NCBI RefSeq assembly: GCF_014203855.1
Contig: NZ_JACHJV010000001.1
Span: 7,254,001 to 7,318,000, forward strand
Source: Kitasatospora kifunensis
GTDB lineage: Bacteria; Actinomycetota; Actinomycetes; Streptomycetales; Streptomycetaceae
Direction: 5' to 3'
DNA: 64,000 bases
The notes below the pieces were generated by a model. It was not told where the DNA came from, ran no database searches, and was given only the letters and a program-made list of their open reading frames with translations. Below, one piece after another: positions 40,145-48,394 of this stretch (position 1 is its first letter; every line of letters starts with the position of its first letter). A program made the position numbers and the translations under genes.

Positions 40145-41017
40145 TCAGGGTTTGCCCAGGAAGTCCAGGATCGCGGCGTCGAGTTCGGCGGCTCGGGTGG
40201 TGGGCATGGCGTGGTGTGAGACGCCGGGCAGCACCAGCGTTTCGACGTGCGGCAGGTGTCGGCGCGCGGCTGTTTCGACGCGCCGGATGTCGTGCGCCCG
40301 GCTCGCTCCGGCGAGTACGACCAGCGTCGGCAGGCCCGACTTCCGAAGCTGCTGAGCCGTCGGGCGCTTGCCCACCACGACCTTCCGGCGCGGGAATTCG
40401 GCGGCGAGCCCGTAGAGGTCGAGGTAGCCGGGGTCCAGCTGCGCCCCGCCGATCTTCCCGCCGGACTCCCAGGCGAGGAAGGCCCGGGCGCGTTGCGCGG
40501 TGGGCCGGATGAGCATCGGCAATGCGCGGAACAGGTATCCGGGGCGGTAGCCGGCGAAGCACTGGGTGGGGTCGAGCAGCACGAGCCTGCGGATCCGCCG
40601 CGGTGCGCGCAGCGCGTAGCTCAGGGCGAGCCAAGCGCCGTAGGAGTGGCCGCACAGGTCGGTCCGGTCGAGGGCGAGGCCGTCGAGGACGCCGTCGAGC
40701 CAGTCGAACAGGTCCGCGACGGATTGGATGGGGCGCTCCCCGCACCGGCTGCGGCCGGCCTCGCCGATCCGGTCGACGGCGTAGACCCGACGGCTGCCGC
40801 TGAGGTCGGCGAGGTTGGCGAACCATGCGGCCGCGGTGGCGCCGCCGCCGTGCAGCAGTACCAGGGGTTCGCCGTCGGCGGGGCCGCAGGCGATGACCCG
40901 GGTCGTGCCGTACTCGGAGGTCAGGTCGAGCTGCTCAAGCCGACTCGCGGAACCGGGCCGCCGTTCCAGGAGGGCATCATAGGCGGCGAGAAAGCGGGTC
41001 AGGTCAATTGCTGCCAT
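40145..41017 (-). CDS. Alpha/beta hydrolase
   Basis: A 290-residue serine hydrolase. The oxyanion segment is LLHGGGATAAAW, the nucleophile elbow GHSYG and the catalytic His is in GVSHHAMPT near the C-terminus; an acidic partner lies in between. It is divergent from a MarR gene, with a perfect operator-like palindrome (41050-41068) 33 bp before its start. The MarR protein probably represses it until an aromatic or ester ligand appears. Substrate unknown. Confidence 0.9.
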   Translation of the reverse strand: MAAIDLTRFLAAYDALLERRPGSASRLEQLDLTSEYGTTRVIACGPADGEPLVLLHGGGATAAAWFANLADLSGSRRVYAVDRIGEAGRSRCGERPIQSVADLFDWLDGVLDGLALDRTDLCGHSYGAWLALSYALRAPRRIRRLVLLDPTQCFAGYRPGYLFRALPMLIRPTAQRARAFLAWESGGKIGGAQLDPGYLDLYGLAAEFPRRKVVVGKRPTAQQLRKSGLPTLVVLAGASRAHDIRRVETAARRHLPHVETLVLPGVSHHAMPTTRAAELDAAILDFLGKP

Positions 41018-41049
41018 GAGGACTCCCAGAAAATGGGTCGCTGAGCAAC

Positions 41050-41068
41050 TATCTCGTTGAGCGAGATA
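41050..41068. promoter_or_regulatory. Inverted repeat, probable MarR operator
   Basis: TATCTCG (41050-41056) and CGAGATA (41062-41068) are perfect arms around a 5-nt spacer. The site lies between the divergent hydrolase and MarR genes. Size and AT-rich ends fit MarR-family operators. Confidence 0.7.
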
Positions 41069-41145
41069 CTAGCCCACCGCGATAACCTGAGGCAGGGGAG
41101 AGCGGCTTGGAGCGGCGAACAGGACAAGACAAGGCAGGACGGGCA

Positions 41146-41616
41146 GTGGAAAACGGCATGGACGACGTGGATCCCGGTCTGCAGGTGGTGCACCAGTTGC
41201 GCGCGGTCACCCTCGAACTGCACCTGCTGGGCACGGAGTTCGCTCAGCGCAATGGACTGCATCCGACCGACCTGCGCGCCCTGATCTGTCTGCTGGACGC
41301 GGCGCGCACCCGGACGGCGGCGACGCCGGGCTGGCTCGGTCGACAGCTCGGCCTGAACTCCGCGGGCACCACGGCCCTGCTCGACCGGCTCGAACGGCTC
41401 GGTCACGTGCGGCGTGTCCGGGACGATCGCGACCGGCGCCGGGTGCTGCTCGAGGTGGACGAACGGGCGGTCGCCCTCGGTCAGTCCTTCTTCGGGCTGC
41501 TGATCGCGGAGGTGGTCGCGGCCACCCGGACTCTCTCGGACTCGGAGTTGGCGGCGGTCCGGGGTTTCCTTGCGGCGGTGCAGGGGGCCGTCGCCACGCA
41601 GCGCGATCCGCGATGA
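41146..41616 (+). CDS. MarR-family transcriptional regulator
   Basis: A 156-residue winged-helix regulator. The recognition helix and wing are visible in WLGRQLGLNSAGTTALLDRL and VRRVRDDRDRRRVLLEV. Starts at GTG 41146 or ATG 41158 are both possible. It is divergent from the alpha/beta hydrolase gene and probably controls it and itself through the palindrome at 41050-41068. Confidence 0.88.
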   Translation: MENGMDDVDPGLQVVHQLRAVTLELHLLGTEFAQRNGLHPTDLRALICLLDAARTRTAATPGWLGRQLGLNSAGTTALLDRLERLGHVRRVRDDRDRRRVLLEVDERAVALGQSFFGLLIAEVVAATRTLSDSELAAVRGFLAAVQGAVATQRDPR

Positions 41617-41694
41617 CCGGGAGTGCTGCTGGGCCTGTCTGGGTCTGATCAGGCCTGGGGCTGATCACGCCCGTCCGGTCGGGCTCGCGGCAAT

Positions 41695-41714
41695 ATATGA
41701 ACGGTCATTCATTA
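41695..41714. promoter_or_regulatory. AT-rich imperfect palindrome upstream of nmtR
   Basis: ATATGAAC and ATTCATTA flank a short GC core (41695-41714). The pattern, TGAA and TTCA arms in an AT-rich island, is typical of ArsR/SmtB operators. It covers the expected -35 area of the nmtR promoter, so autoregulation is likely. Confidence 0.55.
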
Positions 41715-41735
41715 ACCGCCTGTATGATGAGCCGT

Positions 41736-42167
41736 ATGGGTCATGGAGCCGCATCCCCGCAGAACGCCGTCCCGCGCACGCGCCTGGACGCGGCCGCCGC
41801 TGCCCGGGTGGCCACCACGCTGCAGGCTCTGGCCACCCCTTCCCGGCTGCTGATCCTCTCCCGACTGCGCGAAGGCCCATGCGCCGCCACCGAACTCGCC
41901 ACCGAGGTCGGCATGGAGCAGTCCGCCTGCTCCCACCAGCTCCGCCTGCTGCGCAACCTCGGCCTGGTGATCGGCCGACGCAACGGCCGCTCGGTCGTCT
42001 ACGCGCTCTACGACAACCACGTCGCCGAGCTCCTCGACCAGGCCGTCTACCACATCGACCACCTGCGCCTCGGCCTGAGCGACACGGCGGGCCCGGAGGC
42101 GGAGGTGGAGGAGAAGGCGGACGTGGTGGAGCAGACGGACGTGGCGGCCGTTTCGCCCTCAGCATGA
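41736..42167 (+). CDS. nmtR: Nickel/cobalt-responsive ArsR/SmtB repressor, NmtR-like
   Basis: A 143-residue regulator closely resembling mycobacterial NmtR. The N-terminus MGHG supplies the Gly2/His3 nickel ligands, which fixes the start at ATG 41736. The other NmtR metal ligands are present as Asp93, His95, His106 and His109 in DNHVAELLDQAVYHIDH. The DNA-binding helix is MEQSACSHQLRLLRNLGL. TATGAT at 41723-41728 lies 7 nt before the ATG, suggesting a leaderless mRNA. Known NmtR represses a metal-efflux ATPase; no such gene is adjacent here. The next gene is a phosphodiesterase. An acidic tail of about 25 residues is extra. Confidence 0.88.
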   Translation: MGHGAASPQNAVPRTRLDAAAAARVATTLQALATPSRLLILSRLREGPCAATELATEVGMEQSACSHQLRLLRNLGLVIGRRNGRSVVYALYDNHVAELLDQAVYHIDHLRLGLSDTAGPEAEVEEKADVVEQTDVAAVSPSA

Positions 42168-42207
42168 CCGATTGCCAGTAGCCGCACCGTCGTTGGATCG
42201 TACGGGC

Positions 42208-43032
42208 ATGACACCTGCCATAGCCCACCTCAGTGACCCGCACATCACCACCGGCCCGCTGGCCGCCGCTCCCGCCGAAGCCCTGAGCCGCGCGCTGCGC
42301 CGCGTGCTCACGCTCGACCCGCAGCCCGACTGCGTGGTGATCACCGGAGACCTGGTCGACCGGGGCAGCGCCGCGGAGTACCAGGTGCTGCACGAGGTGA
42401 TCGCCCGCTTCCCGCTGCCGCTGCACCTGGTGGCGGGCAATCACGACGATCCCGCAGCGCTGCTGGGCGAGTTCGGCGGCACGCGCTTCGTGGGCGCGCC
42501 GGACCAGCCGCACCCGGACCAGCCGCACCCGGGCCAGCTGTCTCCGGAGCAGCTGCACTACGCGGTGGACTACCCGCAGTTCACCCTCCTCGTGCTGAAC
42601 ACCCAGGTGCCCGGGGAATGCGGCGGCCGACTCGGCGCGGCCCAGCTGGCGTGGCTCGACCAGACCCTCGCACGGCGCCCGCAGGTCCCGGCCGTCGTCT
42701 GCCTGCACCACCCGCCGATCCCGATCGGCATGCCCTTCCTGGACGGCATGCGTCTGGCGGACGGCGCGGAGTTGGGCGAGGTGCTCGCACGACACGGCAA
42801 CGTCGCCCGCGTCCTGGCCGGTCATGTGCACCGTTCGATCACCGCCGCCTTCGCCGGCAGCACCCTGGCCATCGCGCCCAGCACCTACCTGCAGAGCGGC
42901 CTGGTCCTGCGCGAGGGCCTGCCCAACTACGTTCCGGAGCCCACCTCGTTCCTGCTCCACCTGGCCACCGACAGCTCCTGGGCCACCCACACCGTTGCCG
43001 TCAGCCACGCGGCCGCCCCGATGGGAGGCTGA
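42208..43032 (+). CDS. Calcineurin-like metallophosphoesterase, CpdA/Rv0805-type
   Basis: A 274-residue two-metal phosphodiesterase, probably acting on cyclic nucleotides or related esters. All family motifs are present: HLSDPHI, GDLVDRG, GNHDD, HHPPI and GHVHRS. A Pro/His-rich duplicated segment (PDQPHPDQPHPGQ) is inserted around residue 100. It follows nmtR by 40 bp and may be in its operon. Its 3' end overlaps the convergent ABC-F gene by 32 bp. The start at ATG 42208 lacks a strong ribosome site. Confidence 0.9.
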   Translation: MTPAIAHLSDPHITTGPLAAAPAEALSRALRRVLTLDPQPDCVVITGDLVDRGSAAEYQVLHEVIARFPLPLHLVAGNHDDPAALLGEFGGTRFVGAPDQPHPDQPHPGQLSPEQLHYAVDYPQFTLLVLNTQVPGECGGRLGAAQLAWLDQTLARRPQVPAVVCLHHPPIPIGMPFLDGMRLADGAELGEVLARHGNVARVLAGHVHRSITAAFAGSTLAIAPSTYLQSGLVLREGLPNYVPEPTSFLLHLATDSSWATHTVAVSHAAAPMGG

Positions 43033-44638
43033 GCGGTGCAGGCGCGTTCCGCAGCATGAGGTGGGTGCCCTGCCAGCGGTCGCGGAGCAGGCGGTCGTGG
43101 CTGACGATGACCAGCGTCCCGTCGAACGCCGCCAGCGCGGTCTCCAGCTCCTCGACCAGGCCGAGGGAGAGGTGGTTGGTGGGTTCGTCCAGCAGCAGCA
43201 CGTCGGCCGGCTCGCTGAGCAGCCGGGCCAGCGCCAGCCGCTGGCGTTGTCCCACGGACAGCCTGCCGACGGGCACCGTGAGCTGCTCGGACCTGAACAG
43301 GCCCAGGGCGAGCAGCCGGGCGGTGTGCTCGGCGGGTGCGCCAGGCCGATCACGGGCGAAGGCGGCGAGCAGGGTCTCCTCACCTCGCCCTGCCGGGGGC
43401 TGCTGCGGGAGGTAGCCGATCCGGCCGCGCCGGGTCAACTGTCCGGTGTCCGGGTCGAGTTCACCGGCCAGCAGGCGCAGTAGAGTGCTCTTGCCGGCTC
43501 CGTTCGGGCCGCTGATCAGCACCCGCTCGCCCGCGCTGACGGTCAGTCCGGTGCGGGCCAGGCGGCCGGTGACGCTGACGTCGGTGGCGTCCAGCACCGC
43601 CCCCTTGAGGCGGTCGGCACGCAGTGGCGCCGCGAACCGAAGCGGCTCGGGCGGGGCTGGGACCGGCTGTGCCAGCAGGCGGGCAAGGCGTTCCTCGGCG
43701 TTGCGCACCCGACTGGCCAGGGACTGCTGCACCCGGCCCGCCGCCCGGTCGTACGCCATCTTGTTGCCGTCCTTCATGGCGCGCCCGGGCGCCACCTGGC
43801 GCGCGGTGGTCGCGGCGGCCTCGCGCAGCCGGTCGGCCTCGGCCTGCCACTGCGCGTGCTCCTGGGCCCAGCGTCGGCGGGCGGCGGCCTTCTCGGCGAG
43901 GTAGCCCGCGTAGCCGTTGCCGTAGCGCACCACCTGGCGCAGGTCGGCGTCCACCTCCAGCAGGCTGGTGGCGATGCGTTCGAGGAAGAGGCGGTCGTGG
44001 GAGACGGCCACGGTGGTGCCGCGGCGGGTGCGCAGGTGCTCCTCCAGCCAGGCCATGGCGCTGTCGTCGAGGTGGTTGGTCGGCTCGTCCAGCAGCAGCA
44101 CCTCAGGACCGGCTGCGAGGACGGCGGCCAGCCGCAGGCGGACCTGCTCGCCGCCGGACAGTGCGCCGACCTGGCGCTCGCGCGGCAGTCGGGCCAGGCC
44201 CAGACCGTCCAGTGCGCGTTCCACGCGGGCCTCGGCCTGATAGCCGCCGCGCAGTTCGAAGACCGTCAACAGTTCGCCGTACTCGGTGAGTTGGGATTCG
44301 TCCCCGTCGGCCATCGCGGCCTCCAGTGCTCGCATCCGGTCCTCGATGGCGCGCAGCTCCGACAGGGCCTGGTCGATGACCTGTTGGACCGTCAGCAGCG
44401 GGGAGAGCCGGGCCTCTTGGGCGAGGTAGCCGACGCCGCCCTCGGCGCGGACGACGATCTCACCGCTGTCGGGCTGCTCGTGGCCGGCCAGCAGGCGCAG
44501 CAGGGTGGTCTTGCCGGATCCGTTCTCGCCGATGATCCCGGTGCGCTCGCCGGCGGTGAGCGAGCAGGTCACCGAATCAAGGACGATGCGGCCGTTGAAC
44601 GCCTTGGTCGCGGCGCGGGCGGTGAGCTGGGTGGGCAT
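43001..44638 (-). CDS. ABC-F family ATPase (ribosome-protection type)
   Basis: A 545-residue soluble protein with two ABC domains and no membrane segments. Domain 1: GENGSGKTT, LSGGEQVRLRLA, LLLDEPTNHLD; domain 2: GPNGAGKST, LSVGQRQRLALARL, LLLDEPTNHL. The interdomain linker (about 240-310) is charged and helical, as in ABC-F proteins that reach into the ribosome. Relatives in Streptomyces give resistance to macrolides, lincosamides, streptogramins or pleuromutilins, others are housekeeping. A divergent TetR gene with a palindrome in its promoter suggests drug induction. Confidence 0.9.
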   Translation of the reverse strand: MPTQLTARAATKAFNGRIVLDSVTCSLTAGERTGIIGENGSGKTTLLRLLAGHEQPDSGEIVVRAEGGVGYLAQEARLSPLLTVQQVIDQALSELRAIEDRMRALEAAMADGDESQLTEYGELLTVFELRGGYQAEARVERALDGLGLARLPRERQVGALSGGEQVRLRLAAVLAAGPEVLLLDEPTNHLDDSAMAWLEEHLRTRRGTTVAVSHDRLFLERIATSLLEVDADLRQVVRYGNGYAGYLAEKAAARRRWAQEHAQWQAEADRLREAAATTARQVAPGRAMKDGNKMAYDRAAGRVQQSLASRVRNAEERLARLLAQPVPAPPEPLRFAAPLRADRLKGAVLDATDVSVTGRLARTGLTVSAGERVLISGPNGAGKSTLLRLLAGELDPDTGQLTRRGRIGYLPQQPPAGRGEETLLAAFARDRPGAPAEHTARLLALGLFRSEQLTVPVGRLSVGQRQRLALARLLSEPADVLLLDEPTNHLSLGLVEELETALAAFDGTLVIVSHDRLLRDRWQGTHLMLRNAPAPLSLPSGRPRG

Positions 44639-44729
44639 GTGGGTACTCCGTAGCGTTCGAGGGGGTCCGCAGGGGCGCGGGCGAGGGCTGGGCGGGGTGA
44701 ACGCTTGGCGAGAGCATCGGAGGACTCCA

Positions 44730-44753
44730 CTAATGCGACGAATGTTGCGTTAG
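44730..44753. promoter_or_regulatory. Inverted repeat overlapping the TetR promoter
   Basis: CTAATGCGAC (44730-44739) and GTTGCGTTAG (44744-44753) pair at eight of ten positions around GAAT. It lies between the ABC-F gene and the divergent TetR gene. TAGAAT at 44751-44756 could be the -10 of a leaderless TetR transcript, so binding here would block it. Confidence 0.65.
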
Positions 44754-44762
44754 AATCGTGGC

Positions 44763-45437
44763 ATGGAAGAACCTCCCGAGGCAACCCGTAATCCGGACGA
44801 CTCGACGGCACCGCCCGCCGGGCCGCCCGCCCTGACCCCAGCTCTGACCCCGGTCCGCCGCCCGGGCGGGCGCAGCGCCCGCGTCCGGGAACAGGTCCTC
44901 GAAGCCGTCGGTGCCCAACTCGTCGAGCACGGCTACGACGGGCTCACCGTGGACGCCGTCGCGGCCCGCGCCGGCGTGCACCGCACGACGGTCTACCGGC
45001 GCTGGACGGACGTCGGCGGCCTGCTCGCGGACCTCCTCGACGCCGCCAAGGACGAGGCCTGGGAGCCGCAGGACACCGGGCGGCTGGAGAGCGACCTGAC
45101 CGCGCTCAACGAGGAGATCCACCAGGCACTGAGCGCCGACTCCTCGATCACGGTGGCCCTGATCGCCGCCTCGTTCCGCTCCACGGAGGCCGCCGGGGCG
45201 CTGCAGCGCTTCTGGGAGGACCGGTACGGGCGCAGCGAGGTCGTGGTCGAGCGCGCCGTGCGGCGCGGGGAACTGCCACCCCACACGGACGCCCGCCGGC
45301 TGCTGCTCGGCGCCACCGCGCCGCTCTACCACCAGTTCGTGGTGCTCAGGGCGCCGGCCGATCCGCGACTGCCGGGTCAGGCCGCCCGGGCCGCCGCCAC
45401 GGCCGCGGCGGCGGGCGCCTTCACCCGGGACCGCTAA
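44763..45437 (+). CDS. TetR-family regulator
   Basis: A 224-residue regulator. After a Pro-rich 38-residue leader the helix-turn-helix is at about residues 62-82, ending GVHRTTVYRRW, and the C-terminal part resembles TetR_C_16-type domains (ERAVRRGELPPHTDARRLLL). No ribosome site is seen; TAGAAT 6 nt upstream of ATG 44763 suggests leaderless initiation. It is divergent from the ABC-F gene and convergent with the FAD monooxygenase, so it may control the first. Confidence 0.9.
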   Translation: MEEPPEATRNPDDSTAPPAGPPALTPALTPVRRPGGRSARVREQVLEAVGAQLVEHGYDGLTVDAVAARAGVHRTTVYRRWTDVGGLLADLLDAAKDEAWEPQDTGRLESDLTALNEEIHQALSADSSITVALIAASFRSTEAAGALQRFWEDRYGRSEVVVERAVRRGELPPHTDARRLLLGATAPLYHQFVVLRAPADPRLPGQAARAAATAAAAGAFTRDR

Positions 45438-45445
45438 AGGGACCG

Positions 45446-47104
45446 CTAAACGGGTCCGCCGGCCTGCGGGGTGTCCTGGGCGATCGCGAGCAGGCGGCGG
45501 AGCACGTCCAGGAGTTCCGCGGGGTGGGACGGTCGGGCGGCTCGCCAGCCGATGTGCCCGTCGGGGCGGACCAGCAGGGCTCCGGTCGCCGGGAGGCCGC
45601 AGAGTCGGCCGACGGCGCCCGGCTCCGCTTCGCGCAGGCGCCCGCCGTCGAGCGCGTGCACGGTGACCGGGAAGCCGGCCGCGGTGGCGGTCTGTGCCTG
45701 CTGCCGCCAGGCCGGGGAGTCCTGCGGTGTGAGCAGGGTGAAGCCGGGGCCGACGAGGTCGAGGGTGGACGAGGTCCCGGGCGGGCCGAGCAGCCGCGCG
45801 TGCGGCAGGCGACGTCCGGGCGCGCCGCTCGGGTGGTAGCCCGAGACGTCCAACGTCTGGCCGGTCGCGTCTGTCCCGTCTGTCCCGTCGGACCCGTCGG
45901 TCCCGGCGCTCTGGGGGGCGTCAGGAATGACGGCGGTGGAGCGGTAGGCGGCGGTGAGCAGGAGCTGGTCGTCGATCCGGTAGCCGCCCCCGCCTCCCGC
46001 CCGGGCGTTGGCGTTCTCGGTGGACAGCTCGATGATCTGCCGCGCCACCGGGCGGCGCTCGGCCTGGTAGCTGTCCAGCAGGACGGGGTCGGCGCGCCCG
46101 GCGGTGACGGCGGCCAACTTCCAGGCGAGGTTGTCCGCGTCGCCGATCCCGGTGTTCATGCCGTGCCCGCCGGTGGGTGGGGTCACGTGGGCCGCGTCGC
46201 CGGCCAGCAGGACGTGGCCGCGGCGGTAGGCGGTAGCGAGCTGGGCGTCCATCCGCCAGGTCATGGTGGAGCGGATCGTCACGTCCAGGTCGGGCAGACC
46301 GGCCATGGTGCGGATCAGCTCGGCCAGCTGGCGGTGGTCGCCGAGGTCCCCGTGCGGCCCCGGCAGGCCGGGGTCGAACGGATACTGGTAGACCCACTGG
46401 CGGTCGTTGTCGACGGCCAGAAAACCGCCAAGACCGGGCGGGGTGAGGAAGTAGGAGGCGCTGGCCCGGTCGGCCACCACGGCGCCGAGCGGCGCTTCGA
46501 AGCGGACGCTGAGGAAGTGCCGTAGGCCGGTCGGTCCTTCCATCGCCAGGGCGGCGCCGGTCCGCACCGTGCTGGCGGCTCCGTCGCACCCGACGAGCCA
46601 GTCGGCCGCCACCGTGTACGGCTCGCCGCCGGCCCGGTCCTGCAGGACGGCGCGCACGCCGTCGCCCACCTGCTCGAAGGAGACCAGCCGCACACCGAAC
46701 CGGATCCGGTCCGGCGCCAACTCGCGGGCCCGGCGCAACAGCACCGGCTCCAGCAGGTCCTGGGAGCAGACCAGTCCGGGCGAGGGGGTGTGCTCGACCC
46801 CGTCCACCGCTTCGTGCGTGACCCCGGTGCGCACGAACTCCGGGTCGACCAGGTCGCGGCCGCGGTAGAAGAAGACGTGCGAGGCGGGGAGGCCGACCTC
46901 GCGGATCGAGGCCTCGAGCCCGCAGCGCCGGAGGATCTCCATCGAACGAGCCGATACGCCACGGGCCTTGGGGTGCGGTGAGGTGTCCGGGTGCGCTTCG
47001 ACCAGCAGGTGGGCCACGCCCTGCTGGGACAGCAGGGTCGACAGCGTCAGGCCGACCGGTCCGCCGCCCACGATCAGTGCCGGAGTCGTCGTCAGGGACT
47101 GCAT
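45446..47104 (-). CDS. FAD-dependent aromatic monooxygenase (PHBH fold)
   Basis: A 552-residue class A flavoprotein hydroxylase. The FAD motif GGGPVGLTLSTLLSQQG is at residues 13-29, the DG motif is WLVGCDGAAS, and the GD motif is LLAGDAAHVTPPTGGHGMN. The thioredoxin-like C-terminal domain found in the PheA/MhpA and anthracycline or angucycline hydroxylase groups is present. A Gly/Thr/Asp-rich low-complexity insert lies near residue 405. It may oxidise an aromatic polyketide or inactivate a drug (TetX and Rox belong to related groups). ATG 47104 has GGAGAG close upstream; the open frame reaches 47647 without coding signs. Confidence 0.9.
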   Translation of the reverse strand: MQSLTTTPALIVGGGPVGLTLSTLLSQQGVAHLLVEAHPDTSPHPKARGVSARSMEILRRCGLEASIREVGLPASHVFFYRGRDLVDPEFVRTGVTHEAVDGVEHTPSPGLVCSQDLLEPVLLRRARELAPDRIRFGVRLVSFEQVGDGVRAVLQDRAGGEPYTVAADWLVGCDGAASTVRTGAALAMEGPTGLRHFLSVRFEAPLGAVVADRASASYFLTPPGLGGFLAVDNDRQWVYQYPFDPGLPGPHGDLGDHRQLAELIRTMAGLPDLDVTIRSTMTWRMDAQLATAYRRGHVLLAGDAAHVTPPTGGHGMNTGIGDADNLAWKLAAVTAGRADPVLLDSYQAERRPVARQIIELSTENANARAGGGGGYRIDDQLLLTAAYRSTAVIPDAPQSAGTDGSDGTDGTDATGQTLDVSGYHPSGAPGRRLPHARLLGPPGTSSTLDLVGPGFTLLTPQDSPAWRQQAQTATAAGFPVTVHALDGGRLREAEPGAVGRLCGLPATGALLVRPDGHIGWRAARPSHPAELLDVLRRLLAIAQDTPQAGGPV

Positions 47105-47436
47105 AGCTCTCCAAGTCGGTGGCGGTGGCGGTAGCGGCTGACGCCACATCTTCGCAGCGCGGATCTCTGCCGCGCCGACCTTTGTGCGGTGCGGCCGCGC
47201 CCGAGGGGTCCGCCGGGCTTGCCGGGGCCGGGTTTCCCCGCGTCGGGCCGGGGGTAGGCCACGCTGCGGCCCGCAGCCGGTTAGGAGTGCCAGGTGTCCG
47301 CTGCCCATCTGCGTACGATCCGCCAGGAGCCCGCCGGTGCACCGGGCGCCCGGCTGGGCCGACCCGTGCGGCCCGTGCGGCCTTGACGGGAGGTGGGGGC
47401 AGGCCCCGAGGACTCGCCTGGCAGGATGACCGCACC
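47105..47436. other. 332-bp divergent intergenic region
   Basis: It separates the FAD monooxygenase from the Met-rich membrane protein and holds both promoters. It contains short GGTGGCGGTGGCGGTAGCGG repeats at 47115-47134. I see no gene, terminator or clear operator. Confidence 0.5.
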
Positions 47437-48282
47437 ATGCCCGCCCTCCCGTCCACCACACGTGCGCGCTCGGCCGCCCTCGACCTGCGGGTCCTGCGCG
47501 CGGCCGTGTTCGCGACGCTCTGTGTGGTGCTCTCCGGCGCCGGGCATGTGCTGGCCTCGGGCTGTTCGGTACCGGTGCCCGCCCTGCTGCTGGGCTGGCT
47601 CGGTGTCGGCGCGTTCGCGGTGCTGCAGAGCGGCCGGGAGCGGTCACTGCGGGCGATCTGCGGCGGGCTCACCACGGGACAGGCGGCGCTGCACACCCTC
47701 TTCCACCTTTGGCCGGCCGGCCTCGGCGCTCACACCGGCCCACCCGGCCCACCCGGCCCACCGGGCTCGCCCGGCTCGGTCGGTCCACGCAGCATGGCCG
47801 GCCTGCCGATGAGCGGGATGCGGATGCCCGGCATGGCCGCCTCCGGCATGCGGATGCCCGACACGGCGGCCCCGCACACAGCGGCCTCGCATCTGGCGGC
47901 CGCGGCTCCGCACCTCGCCTTCTGGACCCACGCCCTGGTCCTGGGGCTCAGCCCGACCATGCTGGCCGCGCACCTGGCGGCCGGGTTGGCGGCGGGCTGG
48001 TGGCTGCGGCGCGGCGAGGCGGCGCTGTGGCGGCTGGTCCGGCTGACCGGGCTGGTCCGCTTGCTCCGCCGGGCCGCCGGAGCGGCCGCGGCCTTCGCGC
48101 ATGACCTGGCGCTGCGCTCCACGCTCTGGTCCGGCCTCTGGCGAGCGGTCGCGCCGCTGCCGTCCGGGCCGTGGGTGGCCCGCCTGGACCGGGACGGTGA
48201 ACGCCGCAGGCGACGCGCCACGCTGCGCCTGCGGCACTCGGTGATCCGACGCGGTCCACCGGTGGCGGTGTTCCCGGTCTGA
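47437..48282 (+). CDS. Met/His-rich integral membrane protein, possibly copper-related
   Basis: A 281-residue protein with about four hydrophobic segments (for example AAVFATLCVVLSGAGHVLA and the region around 165-190). Between helices lies a collagen-like Gly-Pro-Pro run, then MSGMRMPGMAASGMRMP and several His residues, a metal-binding composition typical of copper proteins. The C-terminal ~80 residues are basic and cytoplasmic. It is 112 bp before the YcnI-like gene, with which it probably forms a copper-handling operon. No named family was recognised. Confidence 0.7.
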   Translation: MPALPSTTRARSAALDLRVLRAAVFATLCVVLSGAGHVLASGCSVPVPALLLGWLGVGAFAVLQSGRERSLRAICGGLTTGQAALHTLFHLWPAGLGAHTGPPGPPGPPGSPGSVGPRSMAGLPMSGMRMPGMAASGMRMPDTAAPHTAASHLAAAAPHLAFWTHALVLGLSPTMLAAHLAAGLAAGWWLRRGEAALWRLVRLTGLVRLLRRAAGAAAAFAHDLALRSTLWSGLWRAVAPLPSGPWVARLDRDGERRRRRATLRLRHSVIRRGPPVAVFPV

Positions 48283-48394
48283 CCCGACGGCAGGGCGCGT
48301 CAGCGCCCAGCGTCCGGACAGGCCCAAGCCCCGCAGTTCGTCGCCCCCGGGCACGCCGAGCGCGTGCCTTGCTTCGGATGGAGAACACCGAATC

